Positions 1-9,000 of a DNA stretch of 64,000 nucleotides are shown here, piece by piece; position 1 is the first letter of the stretch, and every line of letters starts with the position of its first letter. The notes under the pieces were generated by a model. That model was not told the DNA's origin, did no database searches, and saw only the letters and a list, made by a program, of their open reading frames with translations. The stretch comes from Diadophis punctatus similis (taxonomy: Eukaryota; Chordata; Lepidosauria; Squamata; Dipsadidae). Made by a program: the position numbers and the translations under genes. The stretch spans positions 2,799,501-2,863,500 of the forward strand of contig JALIGW010000059.1 in assembly GCA_023053685.1 (NCBI GenBank), in the 5' to 3' direction.

Positions 1-199
1 TGACCTTGAAAGCCTAAAAGGAATTTGTTATGGCTACATGTCTACTTTGCTCATGCAACAGCCCATCCCAAATTCCCACAGCAAGAATACATTCTAAGCA
101 TCAAGTGTGGCAGGCCAAAGTCTCTAATAAAATATGGCTTCGGCGTGACAATATCTTGAACTGCAATAGAAGCACTTGGCTTGCCTTTAAACACAACTG

Positions 200-313
200 A
201 TATTTGACGGATCCTTGATTCTCTCTGAACTTCCTTGTTTTCTTGCAGACATTTTACTACCGAAATTAGGTAACATCATCAGTCAACCACCAAACTGAAG
301 AGAGCATCAAGGG
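200..313. repeat. Left half of a dispersed repeat split by the copia insertion
   Basis: This stretch (...CTGAACTTCCTTGTTTTCTTGCAGAC...GGTAACATCATCAG) resembles 23300-23420. The matching right half (TTTCAACCCTGAGCTACAAATGTTC) resumes at about 6046 after the copia element. The repeat was therefore present first and served as the target. I cannot name its family. Positions 1-199 show no gene or repeat I recognise. Confidence 0.6.
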
Positions 314-755
314 TGTTAAGGAGTGTGCAGAGCGACCCCTGAGTTATCAGGGACATGCCCGTAGAAACGGAGTATTTCAGCTTGGCAACCAGTGGATAGG
401 AGTAATGATCCAGTCACAAACAGATTCGTTAAAGTGTATAAAATAGTTTACTTTTAGATAAATAGTCCAATTAAACAGTCCAGGTCATACACGTTCAGTC
501 AGTCAATATCAAGAAGTAAGCGATGTGGTATGCTAAGAGCACGGCAAGACACGAAAGATGCCCTGGTCAACCACTGCGCCCAGCCCATCTCCAACTGTCT
601 CAACTCTTGTCCTGCTATTTGGAGTAAAATGGAATCTGAGAAGAGAGTGTGAGGCTGACTATGCGCACCTCTCCCTCACTTTAATCCAATTCACGCGCAA
701 GTCTTGACATCTTCCCCCCCAGATGCCAAGGTCCTCTTCAAACACGATGAACGAA

Positions 756-802
<47 letters not shown>

Positions 803-1105
803 AGAAGTACAATAATCTTCTTACCAGCCTGTCTTTGTCTTACACATCAAAGCTTACAGCTTACAAACACTTCGATACTATCAAAGTAACAGAGCTCACT
901 ATCAGACACAAAGTCAATCACGAATGAATCAGCAGAGAGAACGAACCTGAAACCACGATCTCTAGCTCCTTCTTATGGCAATCTTGAAACATTACAGCCA
1001 ATCAGAATACAGCAATACATTTAAAGTTGTAGTACTTAAATATATACATAGATTGGTGGCTTGTTTATATATTAACAACCCAACCGTTTGGACATAGTCC
1101 TAACA
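314..1105 (-). repeat. 3' LTR of copia 1
   Basis: On the minus strand it starts TGTTAGGACTATG and ends TCCTTAACA. It is 792 bp against 523 bp for its partner because of one 291-bp insertion (518-808). Without that insertion the two LTRs align closely, with small indels near 456, 750 and 890. The polypurine tract abuts its inner edge. Confidence 0.92.
518..808 (+). mobile_element. SINE-like insertion with (ATC)n tail in the 3' LTR of copia 1
   Basis: The insertion is absent from the partner LTR and is bounded by a direct repeat ATCAAGAAGT (508-517 and 799-808), so it is a target-primed insertion. It ends in about fifteen ATC units (about 756-800), preceded by a stretch ACACGATGAACGAAC that recalls the 3' ends of RTE/BovB-type LINEs and their SINEs. 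That family link is a guess from memory. No Pol III boxes were convincingly identified. Confidence 0.7.
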
Positions 1106-1122
1106 TTCTCCCCTTTGGGTGG
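1106..1122 (-). other. Polypurine tract of copia 1
   Basis: The minus strand reads CCCAAAGGGGAGAA directly before the 3' LTR. The same motif precedes the 3' LTR of copia 2 (34878-34893), as expected for the plus-strand primer of reverse transcription. Confidence 0.85.
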
Positions 1123-1124
1123 TT

Positions 1125-2211
1125 AATATATAACTCTTTACATTCTCAAGTTGTAGCTTTCACAACTCTCCTTATGCACCTTGAGCCTTCGTAAAATGAT
1201 CTGCCATATTATTCTCACTCATACAATATTCTAATTTAATCATTTTACTTTGCACACATTGTCTCACATTTAGATACCTTAAGTCAGTGTTTCGATCTTC
1301 TTTTTACACCCAAATTAGTTGCCATACTAATTGCTGACTGGTTATCCTCATATACAGTGAATGGTTCATGTACAGCAATTCCCATATTTTTTAACAATTG
1401 CTTGACAGATGTGAGAATTAATCTCACAGAGGAGATGTTTGATCTTTTCCCGGAATTCTGACATTAGAAATGAAACCGCAGTTTAAAAGTCTAAGTAAAA
1501 ATATTTATTTCGGTACAAAACAATAAATCCTCATTTGTTTACATCTCTAATATAATTGTGCGTCTTCTCTCAATGGAAGACAGAAGAAGAAGGATAGAGC
1601 GGAGATTGGAATGCACATATGCGTACAAGAACATATCAATCACGTGCTCAGGAATAAACCATTATATTGAATAGGGATGCATCTCCCTGCATATACATGT
1701 AACAGGCAATAATCACACCGTGACATTGCTTATAGTATATAAGTTCCGTACACATTAGAGACAAACATGAAAATTCAGCCTCCATAGTTGATAAACTTAT
1801 ATGCTGTTGTCTTATAGATCTCCATCCAACTAACATATTTCCTAACAGTATCACTATTCCTGAAGTTGATTTTCGTGTTACTATGTCTGTCGCAAAACTC
1901 ACATCTGCATATGCAGTTAATTCCAGTTCAGACCTCGGTTCTAGATATAACGAATAATACATTGTATGTTTCAAATACCTAAGTATTCACTTTGCTGCCT
2001 GCCAATGCCTCTCATTTGGATCTGCATTATATCTTGCCAATTGATTGACACTATATGAGATATCTGGTCTTGACCAGTTTCCAAGATATGACAAGCTTCC
2101 AATCAATGCTTGATATACAGTATCTCTTTGTTAAACATAGGACCTTTTACATCACTATGTTGAAACTCAGTTCCCATAGGTGTCTTAGCTGTTTTACAGT
2201 TTTCCATATTA
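1125..2211 (-). pseudogene. Copia 1 RT C-terminus and RNase H, broken
   Basis: Minus-strand translation shows copia RNase H signatures: SFATDIVTRKSTSGIVILLG and SLSTMEAEFSCLSLMCTEL (about 1726-1980), then after an insertion VYEDNQSAISMATNLGV (about 1300-1380). The last part, towards 1125, is full of stops. Compared with copia 2 the order and spacing are right, but the gene is interrupted by the 313-bp insertion at 1408-1720 and by point damage. The segment 1980-2211 corresponds to the connection region between RT and RNase H and is also degenerate. Confidence 0.8.
1408..1720. mobile_element. Unidentified 313-bp insertion in copia 1 RNase H
   Basis: Copia homology stops at about 1407 and resumes at about 1721. 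The pentamer TGACA flanks both sides (1403-1407 and 1721-1725) and is a plausible target duplication. The insert starts GATGTGAGAATT with a local palindrome (TGTGAGAATTAATCTCACA) and ends AATCACACCG. It carries AATAAA on both strands and no ORF. It may be a solo LTR or a small DNA element; the family is unknown. Confidence 0.5.
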
Positions 2212-2218
2212 TAACGCT

Positions 2219-2281
2219 TATTTATTATTCACACTTGTATGCCGCCCACTCCACAGAGACTCTGGGCGGCTCACAATTGGC
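2219..2281 (-). mobile_element. Very short CR1/L2 LINE 3' tip inserted in copia 1
   Basis: The minus strand reads ...GCCGCCCAGAGTCTCTG...GGGCGGCATACAAG followed by AATAATAAATAAG. This is the same hairpin-like 3' end seen at 44961-45000 and 55585-55620. It interrupts the copia frame between the RT and connection regions. At about 60 bp it is a heavily 5'-truncated LINE insertion. Confidence 0.75.
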
Positions 2282-3050
2282 CTATTTTCTTAGCTTGCAA
2301 TATCTTAAATCCTGTATTCATTTTAATAATATCTAAACCTAGATAATGTTTTATCTCCCCTAAATATCGTATTCTGAACTTCTCTTTCAATCTAGCAACA
2401 AGATCATTTGCTTCTCTTTCTGTCTTTGTGATAATGGCAATGTCGTCTGTAAACAATAACAATAGAGAAACTGCACCATCTTTCTCTCTTTTAAACAAAC
2501 ATGGATCAGCTAAACCAGCATTAAAACCCATTTTAACTAGTTCATGAACTATACATTTGTTCCATTCATATCCTGCTTGTTTTAATCCATACAGACTCTT
2601 CTTCAACTCCCAGTAACCAGTTTTTCCATTATCTTTCAACCCTAATGGTTTTCTCATATAAATCGTATGCTGCAGAGGTGCATGCAGATACGCAGTTTCC
2701 ACATCAACATGATTTACTACACATCTATTCTTGGCTGCCCACACTAACGCTGCCCTTAAAGTACTTGCTTTAAGACTTGGAGCGAAAACCTCATCATAAT
2801 CTTTATTACTTTGATCAAAACCCTGAGCAACAAGCCTCGCCTTATGGGTCACAGTACCATTACTACCTGTTTTTAGTTTATATACCCATTTGCAACCAAT
2901 AGTTCGCTCACCACTTGGTAGCACCATATCTTCATCGACATCCAACTCTTTCAATGAATTCAATTCTTTATTCATTGCCTCTTGCCAAGCCTTTTGATCC
3001 TTTTCAGGATACAACCTAATATCATTATAATTAGAAGGTTCTAAACTCAC
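2271..3050 (-). pseudogene. Copia 1 reverse transcriptase
   Basis: A stretch of about 250 codons encodes the copia RT (RVT_2 type). It begins near NELNSLKELDVDEDMVLP and runs through GCKWVYKLK, KARLVAQGF, HVDVETAYLHAPL and SLYGLKQAGYEWN to LLLLFTDDIAI and YLGLDI. The catalytic aspartates are present (DVETAYL, and TDD in place of the usual VDD). Upstream coding (3047-3304) is in another frame, so at least one frameshift separates RT from integrase. The downstream end is cut by the short LINE insertion at 2219-2281. Confidence 0.88.
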
Positions 3051-4313
3051 TTAACAATACTAGCCTGAAATCTATCAGGTGGCCTTCTATCCCTAGTACC
3101 TCTGCTAGGTAAATTTGTACTAGTAGTAGGAATTTCTTCCTCCTTCACTTCTACTTTCACCTCCCCTATCATCTCTTTCATCATCCAAAGAGGGTTGCTC
3201 ACCTGATGAATCCTCCATTGAAGATCCTTCTTCAATATTATTCTCAACATCTCTCTTAGTAGAAGTACTATCCTCAAACATTGGAGTCTCAATAACATTA
3301 TCATTCATTCTGTTGTCTTCCTGCTCTAGCTTACTCCATCCTACATGCTCCATAAACTTAGCACTTGCACTCCTATAACTATGTTTAGTACCTTTCTCCC
3401 AAAATCTAAATGCCTTATGATTTGTATCATAGCCAACAAAATACAATAACCTAGCTCTATGCTGACCTTTACTCCTTACTTGAGTGGGAATATGCACCCA
3501 TGCTGGTGCACCAAACGTATGCAAATAACTTAAATCAGGCTTTCTACCATACCATCGAGTGAATGGAATTTCCCCAGTTGTTGCATTAACTACATTGTTA
3601 ATAACATGGTTCGCACACATAAGAGCCTCTCCCCACAGCTGGTCTGGCAAACCAGAATCTGTAATCATTGTTCTCACCATGGCTTGCAGTATCTGCCCTC
3701 TCCTCTCAACATAAGCATTGTGTTGAGGTCTATATGGCACAGAACGTCTGTGCTCTATTCCAGCCCTTTGCAACATGGTAACAAACCTCCTATTTGTAAA
3801 CTCTGTCCCATTATCTGTTACAACACTTACTACTCTCCTGTTCTTTTTCCTCTCTACAAATCTCAACCAATTGGATAAATGCTAATATGTTTCTGACTTA
3901 GATTTCATTAGGTAACAGAAACCATATCTGGAATAGTGATCTATGATACTGAGAATATAGCAAGCTCCGCCCAAACTGGGTTTCTTTGGACCAATTAAGT
4001 CTACAAACACTACCTCTAATGGTGCTTTAGTTTTAAATCCGTTGAACCTGTTTGCAGGAGTTACCTTACTCTTCTCATTACAGTTTAAACAGCTAGCACA
4101 AGGTTGTAATTTGATACCATTAGCTAATTCCACAGTTTTCTTCAGCAATTTAAAATTCACATGCCCCATACATCTATGGAGTAAATGAATACAATTATTA
4201 TGTGGCTGTTTGTTATCAAAAACTGAATTAGCATTAATTACTGGATTGTCATGAAGCAAAAACAAACCATTTTCTAGCCTTGCAGTAACATTGCTTCCTT
4301 GCTTTTCAATCAT
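3047..4313 (-). pseudogene. Copia 1 integrase
   Basis: The N-terminal zinc-binding region (HLLHRCMGHVNFKLL ... CASCLNC) is followed by the DDE core: VFVDLIGPK (first D), VVTDNGTEF (second D) and the AYVERRGQ glutamate. A TAG nonsense codon at 3882-3884 splits the core in the same frame, and the frame shifts again near 3200. The acidic linker to RT (about 3120-3300) lies in overlapping frames. With copia 2 it forms a useful pair for reconstructing the family by alignment. Confidence 0.87.
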
Positions 4314-4384
4314 ACATTTATCACTCTTAAATGTTACAATATACCCTGCATTTACTAATACCTTAACAGATAGTAGATTGAATA

Positions 4385-4777
4385 CTACAGTAGTTTAGGC
4401 ATATATAGCATTGGTAACATTTCATTTAGCCATGAACAATATGCATTTCCTTTCCCACTCGCTTTCATTTTCCAACCATTGGCTAATGCTACATGTTGGT
4501 TACTTTTATCCATTTTAACAAACTTTTCCTTACTGTTTGTTATGCATTGTGTTGCCCCACTATCAACCACCCATACATCACGGTTAACTTTTTCAGTTGA
4601 ATTTGGCATAGTTAAACCAACATTGTTACATACTCTCTGTACATTTCTAAAATTCTGTTTTCTACCCTTTTTACAGAATTTAGCTATATGACCCTTAGCA
4701 CCACAAGAATAACATTTTCTAACAATATATACATTTGAAGACATTTTCTCTTCTTCTTGTGGTTGTTTCTCTCTCAT
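4385..4777 (-). pseudogene. Copia 1 zinc knuckle and aspartic protease
   Basis: The segment carries a CCHC knuckle, CYSCGAKGHIAKFC (CX2CX4HX4C), and then WVVDSGATQCITN, whose DSGA is the aspartic protease active-site motif. These are the nucleocapsid end of gag and the start of pol. The frame differs from the upstream gag segment (4845-5387), so a frameshift lies between 4777 and 4845. The protease ends early at 4385, with the frame lost before the integrase. Confidence 0.85.
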
Positions 4778-4844
4778 CTGCTTTCTATCTTCCCTTCTTC
4801 ATGATTCCTCTATGAGTCTTCCAGTTGTGCCAGTCAATGTAAGT

Positions 4845-5387
4845 TCATCTCTGGACAAAACTTCCAGTGAAGACACAATCGTCATAACTCTCATCCAACG
4901 AAGAAAGAATAATATACACTTGATGCAACTCAGAAAATATCAGTTTCTGTTCATGTAGCTCTTGCAAAGTCTTCTTCATAAACTCCAAATGAGCTGGCAT
5001 GTCACCACCTTTCATCAGACGAGCTCTAAATAGTTTACGTGTGAGGTGTATGTGCACACCCACACTGTCACGAACATAAATTCGTTTCAAAATGTCCCAA
5101 CATTTAGCAGCAGATTCTTCGCCAAGAATATGGACTAGCTGCTGATCACTCAATGTCAGTCCAATTATGCTAAGAGTCTTATCATTGTCCCGATTAAAGT
5201 CAGCTATTTTCTTTGCATCTTCATCATCTCTTGAATCCAAAGCAGATACATCCGGTGGATTAATTACTACAGTCCATATGCCTTCTTTACGCAGCAGCAG
5301 GCTACATTTCATAGACCAGCAAACGTAGTTTGTTCCATCCAGCCGGGTTATCAAGGATAAGCAAGTTGACTGTTGTTGTGCCATCAT
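4845..5387 (-). pseudogene. Copia 1 gag, N-terminal part
   Basis: 180 codons from an ATG just inside the primer-binding site. It shows copia gag features: RLDGTNYVCWSMKCSLLLRK near the N-terminus, then CWDILKRIY and a middle stretch FMKKTLQELHEQ. It is Lys/Asp rich with no signal peptide. Copia 2 lacks about 60 internal codons that are present here. Confidence 0.82.
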
Positions 5388-5495
5388 TATTTCAACAATA
5401 CAACTTTAACTGTCTGAATATACAAACTGGAATATTCAGTTTTTCACTACTCACTTTCAATATCACACTGGCAATACCTCACTGGGAATACCACA

Positions 5496-5509
5496 CTGGG
5501 CCCATAACC
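5496..5509 (-). promoter_or_regulatory. Primer-binding site of copia 1, internal tRNA-iMet type
   Basis: The plus strand reads CTGGGCCCATAACC, identical to part of the anticodon stem-loop of initiator tRNA-Met, two bases from the LTR edge. On the sense strand this is the complement, GGTTATGGGCCCAG. It is the type of site known for Drosophila copia, where an internal tRNA fragment primes minus-strand DNA. Confidence 0.8.
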
Positions 5510-5511
5510 AG

Positions 5512-6034
5512 TGTTAAGGAGTGTGCAGAGCGACCCCTGAGTTATCAGGGACATGCCCGTAGAAACGGAGTATTTCAGCTTGGCAACCAGTGGATAGGAG
5601 TAATGATCCAGTCACAAACAGATTCGTTAAAGTGTATAAAATAGTTTACTTTTAGATAAATAGCACAGTCCAATTAAACAGTCCAGGTCATACACGTTCA
5701 GTCAGTCAATATCAAGAAGTACAATAATCTTACCAGCCTGTCTTTGTCTTACACATCAAACAAATATTACAGCTTACAAACACTTCGATACTATCAAAGT
5801 AACAGAGCTTCACACAGAGCTCACTATCAGACACAAAGTCAATCACGAATGAATCAGCAGAGAGAACGAACCTGAAACCACGATCTCTAGCTCCCTCTTA
5901 TGGCAATCTTGAAACATTACAGCCAATCAGAATACAGCAATACATTTAAAGTTGTAGTACTTAAATATATACAAACATAGATTGGTGGTTTGTTTATATA
6001 TTAACAACCCAACCGTTTGGACATAGTCCTAACA
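5512..6034 (-). repeat. 5' LTR of copia 1
   Basis: This 523-bp LTR runs TGTTAGGAC...CTTAACA on the minus strand and is followed by the AAGGG target duplication. It is the shorter and cleaner of the pair. Confidence 0.92.
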
Positions 6035-6039
6035 AAGGG

Positions 6040-6510
6040 CCCCTTATTTCAACCCTGAGCTACAAATGTTCTTTACTGGAACTGATAATTTTATTCCACC
6101 AGATTTTGTTGTTGCACAAGGATAAATGTTTTTTTTCCTGCTTATATATCTACCTCATTTAATTGCTAGTCCAAATTTAAGTAGCTGCAATTACAAATTT
6201 TTCCTAACAAGTGGTGATAGAATAGACAAATATGTACTAAGGAACTAAAATGAATGAAGTTGGTTGGAAAAGTCATTTCTACCCAAAGTAGTTTAGTTGG
6301 TGCTTAGTGTTGTAATTAATCTAAAGCTTTGCAGGTTGACTGCTCAGCACCGCTACATACAATCTTTCATAAATGTATAATAATTTGCAAATCTGCTGGG
6401 CTACAAAAAATGTTTTGCAAGGATGAGAAAAAGAGAGGGAAAAACAACTGATAGAAGATAGATGGGATCAAAGAGATCACAGCAAAATCCTTGGTTTTTT
6501 ATTTTTGTAG
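6040..6510. other. No gene seen; right half of the split repeat, then unclassified DNA
   Basis: 6046-6075 continues the repeat begun at 200-313. The rest is AT-rich with no convincing ORF or repeat signature. Confidence 0.5.
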
Positions 6511-7134
6511 TGTTGGGATATCTATCTGGTTCAGTTCCAAGTGGGGAGAAAGACACTGGAAACATGGAAGCTGATTGGAAAGATGGTTTAATGAAGCAGA
6601 ACCATCAAGCACATGGTCCTGGTGCACCTGACCACATGGAGTGGAGAGTGAGGGTTATTTATACCCTCTCTGGGCTTTGAACTTGAGCTTCCTCTTCCTG
6701 TGGCAAGAGCATGTATTCTATTGGTTGCTGTAGGGGTCATAGCTAACCTTTTAGGTTGTCTGAGTTAAATTTGATTGAAGCCTGGACTATCTGAGATGAT
6801 GTAATGAGGAGGCTTGTGTCCTGAAAGGGTGTTGGGCCATTCCTATTGTGTCTTAATGGCTTTCCTGGTTTGGAACTTGAGTGAGGGCTGATCCTACCAT
6901 TCTACCTAATTCTGCCTTTGTTCAAAATATCCTGTCTTGAATGGATTACCAAATCTGCATTTCTAAAAGCTGGCCTCAGCTTAGTATCTGCTTGGGGGCA
7001 GAGAACTGTGGCTCTTAGTTTCTGTCTCCCTTAAGATTTCTATTTCTCTTTTAGGGGAAATATAATATTCTGCTTTTTTAATATTTCCTAAAATATTTCA
7101 TTCTTCTAGGAGGGGTGGGTGCTAACTTTCTACA
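6511..7134 (-). mobile_element. Solo LTR related to the 15.4-21.4 kb ERV
   Basis: It is bounded by a 4-bp target duplication GTAG (6507-6510 and 7135-7138) and runs TGTTGGGATATC ... GTGCTAACTTTCTACA. Blocks such as CAGTTCCAAGTGGGGA, GATGGTTTAATG and AGGAGGGGTGGGTGCTAACTT match the LTRs at 15410 and 20864. It is clearly a diverged member of the same family. The strand is taken from that relative. Confidence 0.88.
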
Positions 7135-7138
7135 GTAG

Positions 7139-7789
7139 AAAAATCAGGATGGCAAGAATCGGTCCATGCAGTCAGGAGTTGAATTTAATCAACCAAACAA
7201 CCTGTTCTATTTACTCAAACGTAAATCCTCGGAATGTCCTTCCTAAATAAACACACCTGCAGGTAAATGAAAGAGCCAACCCACTGAAATCAATGTGTAC
7301 AGCGCCAAAAAGGTGGTCTTGGAGCAAATATTCAGACACTGATGTAAACAAAAAAAGATAGCACCATTTTTAAGTTCTGAGAACAGACCCAGGTCAGACT
7401 CTCCCTGACTCACTGGAGGATAAGACAGGAGAAAAAGCAGTCAGACTTGCAAGATTCCGTTATTGTAGCCAGCAATAACTATAGTTCCAGTCGTCCAGAG
7501 CAGTTGATTTTTAGATCTGGTCCACCTGGTGGGGTTGATCCACTACGGGTGGAAACTATTCGGAGCCAGGTGGCGTTGGAACTCAGGTGTTCATGTAATA
7601 GTAGGCAGACCCAGGTTATAATCCCGCCCCGGCCAGGGAAGCTCACACGGCGATTTTGGGCCAGCCCATTCTACTTCACAGACCACAGAGGGGAGAAACT
7701 ATGGACAAAGCTCCTGTAACAAAAGGCTGGGCAGGAATCTAACATCGTGTAAATCTGGTTTTAGGCACACAACCTTCCAATGAGAAACG
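7139..7789. other. Unclassified stretch upstream of the NUFIP2-like gene
   Basis: No ORF with recognisable content. GC rises towards 7800. Confidence 0.4.
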
Positions 7790-8540
7790 TTAAAAAGTAT
7801 GAAAGAAAGCGCACCGGCTCGGCCCACAGAGCCTCGCCCTCCCGCGGCCACGTGATACCAGGAGAATCACGGGACGAGGCCGGCCCACGTGCTTGGAGAG
7901 CCCACCCCGGAAGCCACCCTGCGCTGGAGGTCACATGATCCGAGGAGGCCAAAGGGGGAAACCGGTCACGTGGCGGGTGCTGGCTGGCTGAATGTGCCGG
8001 GCGGGCTTGGGGGGAATCGCATGGGCCTGAGGAAAGCGACGGGTGGGAGCAGAGAGCCTAGAGCGCAGCGGGGTCCGGTGAAGGTCGGGGTGGGGCAGCG
8101 GGAGCCTTGGAGCAAAACTAGGGCGCTGCTTCGCTTTGGGGCTTTCCTCGAGGGGAGCTTTTTCGGTTTTTAGGTCGAGCTTCCTGGCAGCCTTTTTCGG
8201 GGGAGCCGGCGGTCGGCCTTTTTTGGGGGGGGGGAGTTTAACTGGGCCTCCCGCGGACGAACCGTAACGGAAATCCGCTAGCCCTCCGAAAAAGCGGGGA
8301 GGAGGCTTGGATCGTGCTTTTGGGAGCCGCTCTAGAGGGCAGCAGAGCTCCGGGCAAAGGAAGGGTGGAAGTCGCATTGGGTGTGGGGCGCGAGGAAAAT
8401 CTTCGGAGAGGGAAGAGGCGTTTTTCAGGCAGCCCGCTGCTGCTTTTGTTACAGTTGCGGAGAGGTAGATTCCGGGAGGGGGATCGCGGGCTTGGTGCTG
8501 AGTAACGCCGGAAGGGAGAATTAAGTTTTTTGAGGCCGCT
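7790..8540 (+). promoter_or_regulatory. CpG-rich promoter candidate of the NUFIP2-like gene
   Basis: A GC-rich block with many CG dinucleotides, three CACGTG-type E-boxes (7850-7970) and GC-box-like GGGGCGGG motifs nearby, ending 460 bp before the first coding exon. A good donor, TTTTGTAAGT, lies at about 8577, so a non-coding first exon could end there. Long open frames here on both strands are by-products of high GC. Direction is inferred from the downstream gene. Confidence 0.6.
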
Positions 8541-8982
8541 GAGCTCGAGACTAGGGAATCCGCTTCATATGTTTTTGTAAGTTTTGTACAAGAGTTTGTA
8601 TGAGGTCGTTTACTAGGGGGGAGAAAGTTTAGGGTGTTGAAGCAAAAGGCACGGTGAATAATAATGAGCGTGGGTACCGATACTAGATAACCCATTTCGC
8701 TCTCTGGAAGCATTGCAAATTTGGAGGAACGGCAGGAAATCTGGGGATTTCGCTGGAGAAGCTTCTACAGTTTGAGTGGCTTTTTGTAGTTCCCAACAAG
8801 TGGCATAGTTCCCAATCTTGTTAGTTTGAGAACTGTTTAACAGTGTAGAAAGAGTCATCACCAGGAAGCTTATATTTTCTTTTTTAAAAAGGGGGCGGGG
8901 TGTTGGAGCTGCACTTCAGTCAGGTCCCTGGTGTTCAATATCTTTCGCCTCCTTGACCTACATCCAAGCCCAGGTAGAGGCC

Positions 8983-8991
8983 ATGCAGTAG
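8983..8991 (+). promoter_or_regulatory. Two-codon upstream ORF before the NUFIP2-like start
   Basis: ATG CAG TAG lies 9 bp upstream of the proposed start. Its TAG is also in frame with that start, so the coding ATG at 9001 cannot be extended upstream. It could lower or tune initiation at 9001 by reinitiation if this segment is in the mRNA. An acceptor-like CCAAGCCCAG ends at about 8973. Confidence 0.5.
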
Positions 8992-9000
8992 GAACTGGGC

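Larger units (their letters stand above)
314..6034 (-). mobile_element. Ty1/copia LTR retrotransposon, complete but decayed (copia 1)
   Basis: A full copia element lies on the minus strand. Both LTRs run TG...CA, and the element is bounded by a perfect 5-bp target duplication AAGGG (309-313 and 6035-6039). Reading leftwards from the right LTR come the primer-binding site, gag with a zinc knuckle, protease, integrase, reverse transcriptase, RNase H, polypurine tract and 3' LTR. Integrase before RT is the defining Ty1/copia gene order. The coding region is broken by frameshifts, stops and two internal insertions (1408-1720 and 2219-2281), and a SINE-like insertion sits in the 3' LTR. It cannot be autonomous now. 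Copies of this superfamily are relatively rare in vertebrates. Confidence 0.93.

Noticed and set aside
309..6039. Copia 1 and copia 2 as halves of one duplicated locus
   Set aside because: LTR sequences, lesions and flanks differ, and copia 1 has its own perfect AAGGG duplication, so these are separate insertions.
7931..8713. 260-codon minus-strand frame in the CpG-rich block
   Set aside because: Pro/Arg/Ser-rich low-complexity translation in a GC-rich promoter, with no domain and a competing open frame on the other strand. It is a composition effect.
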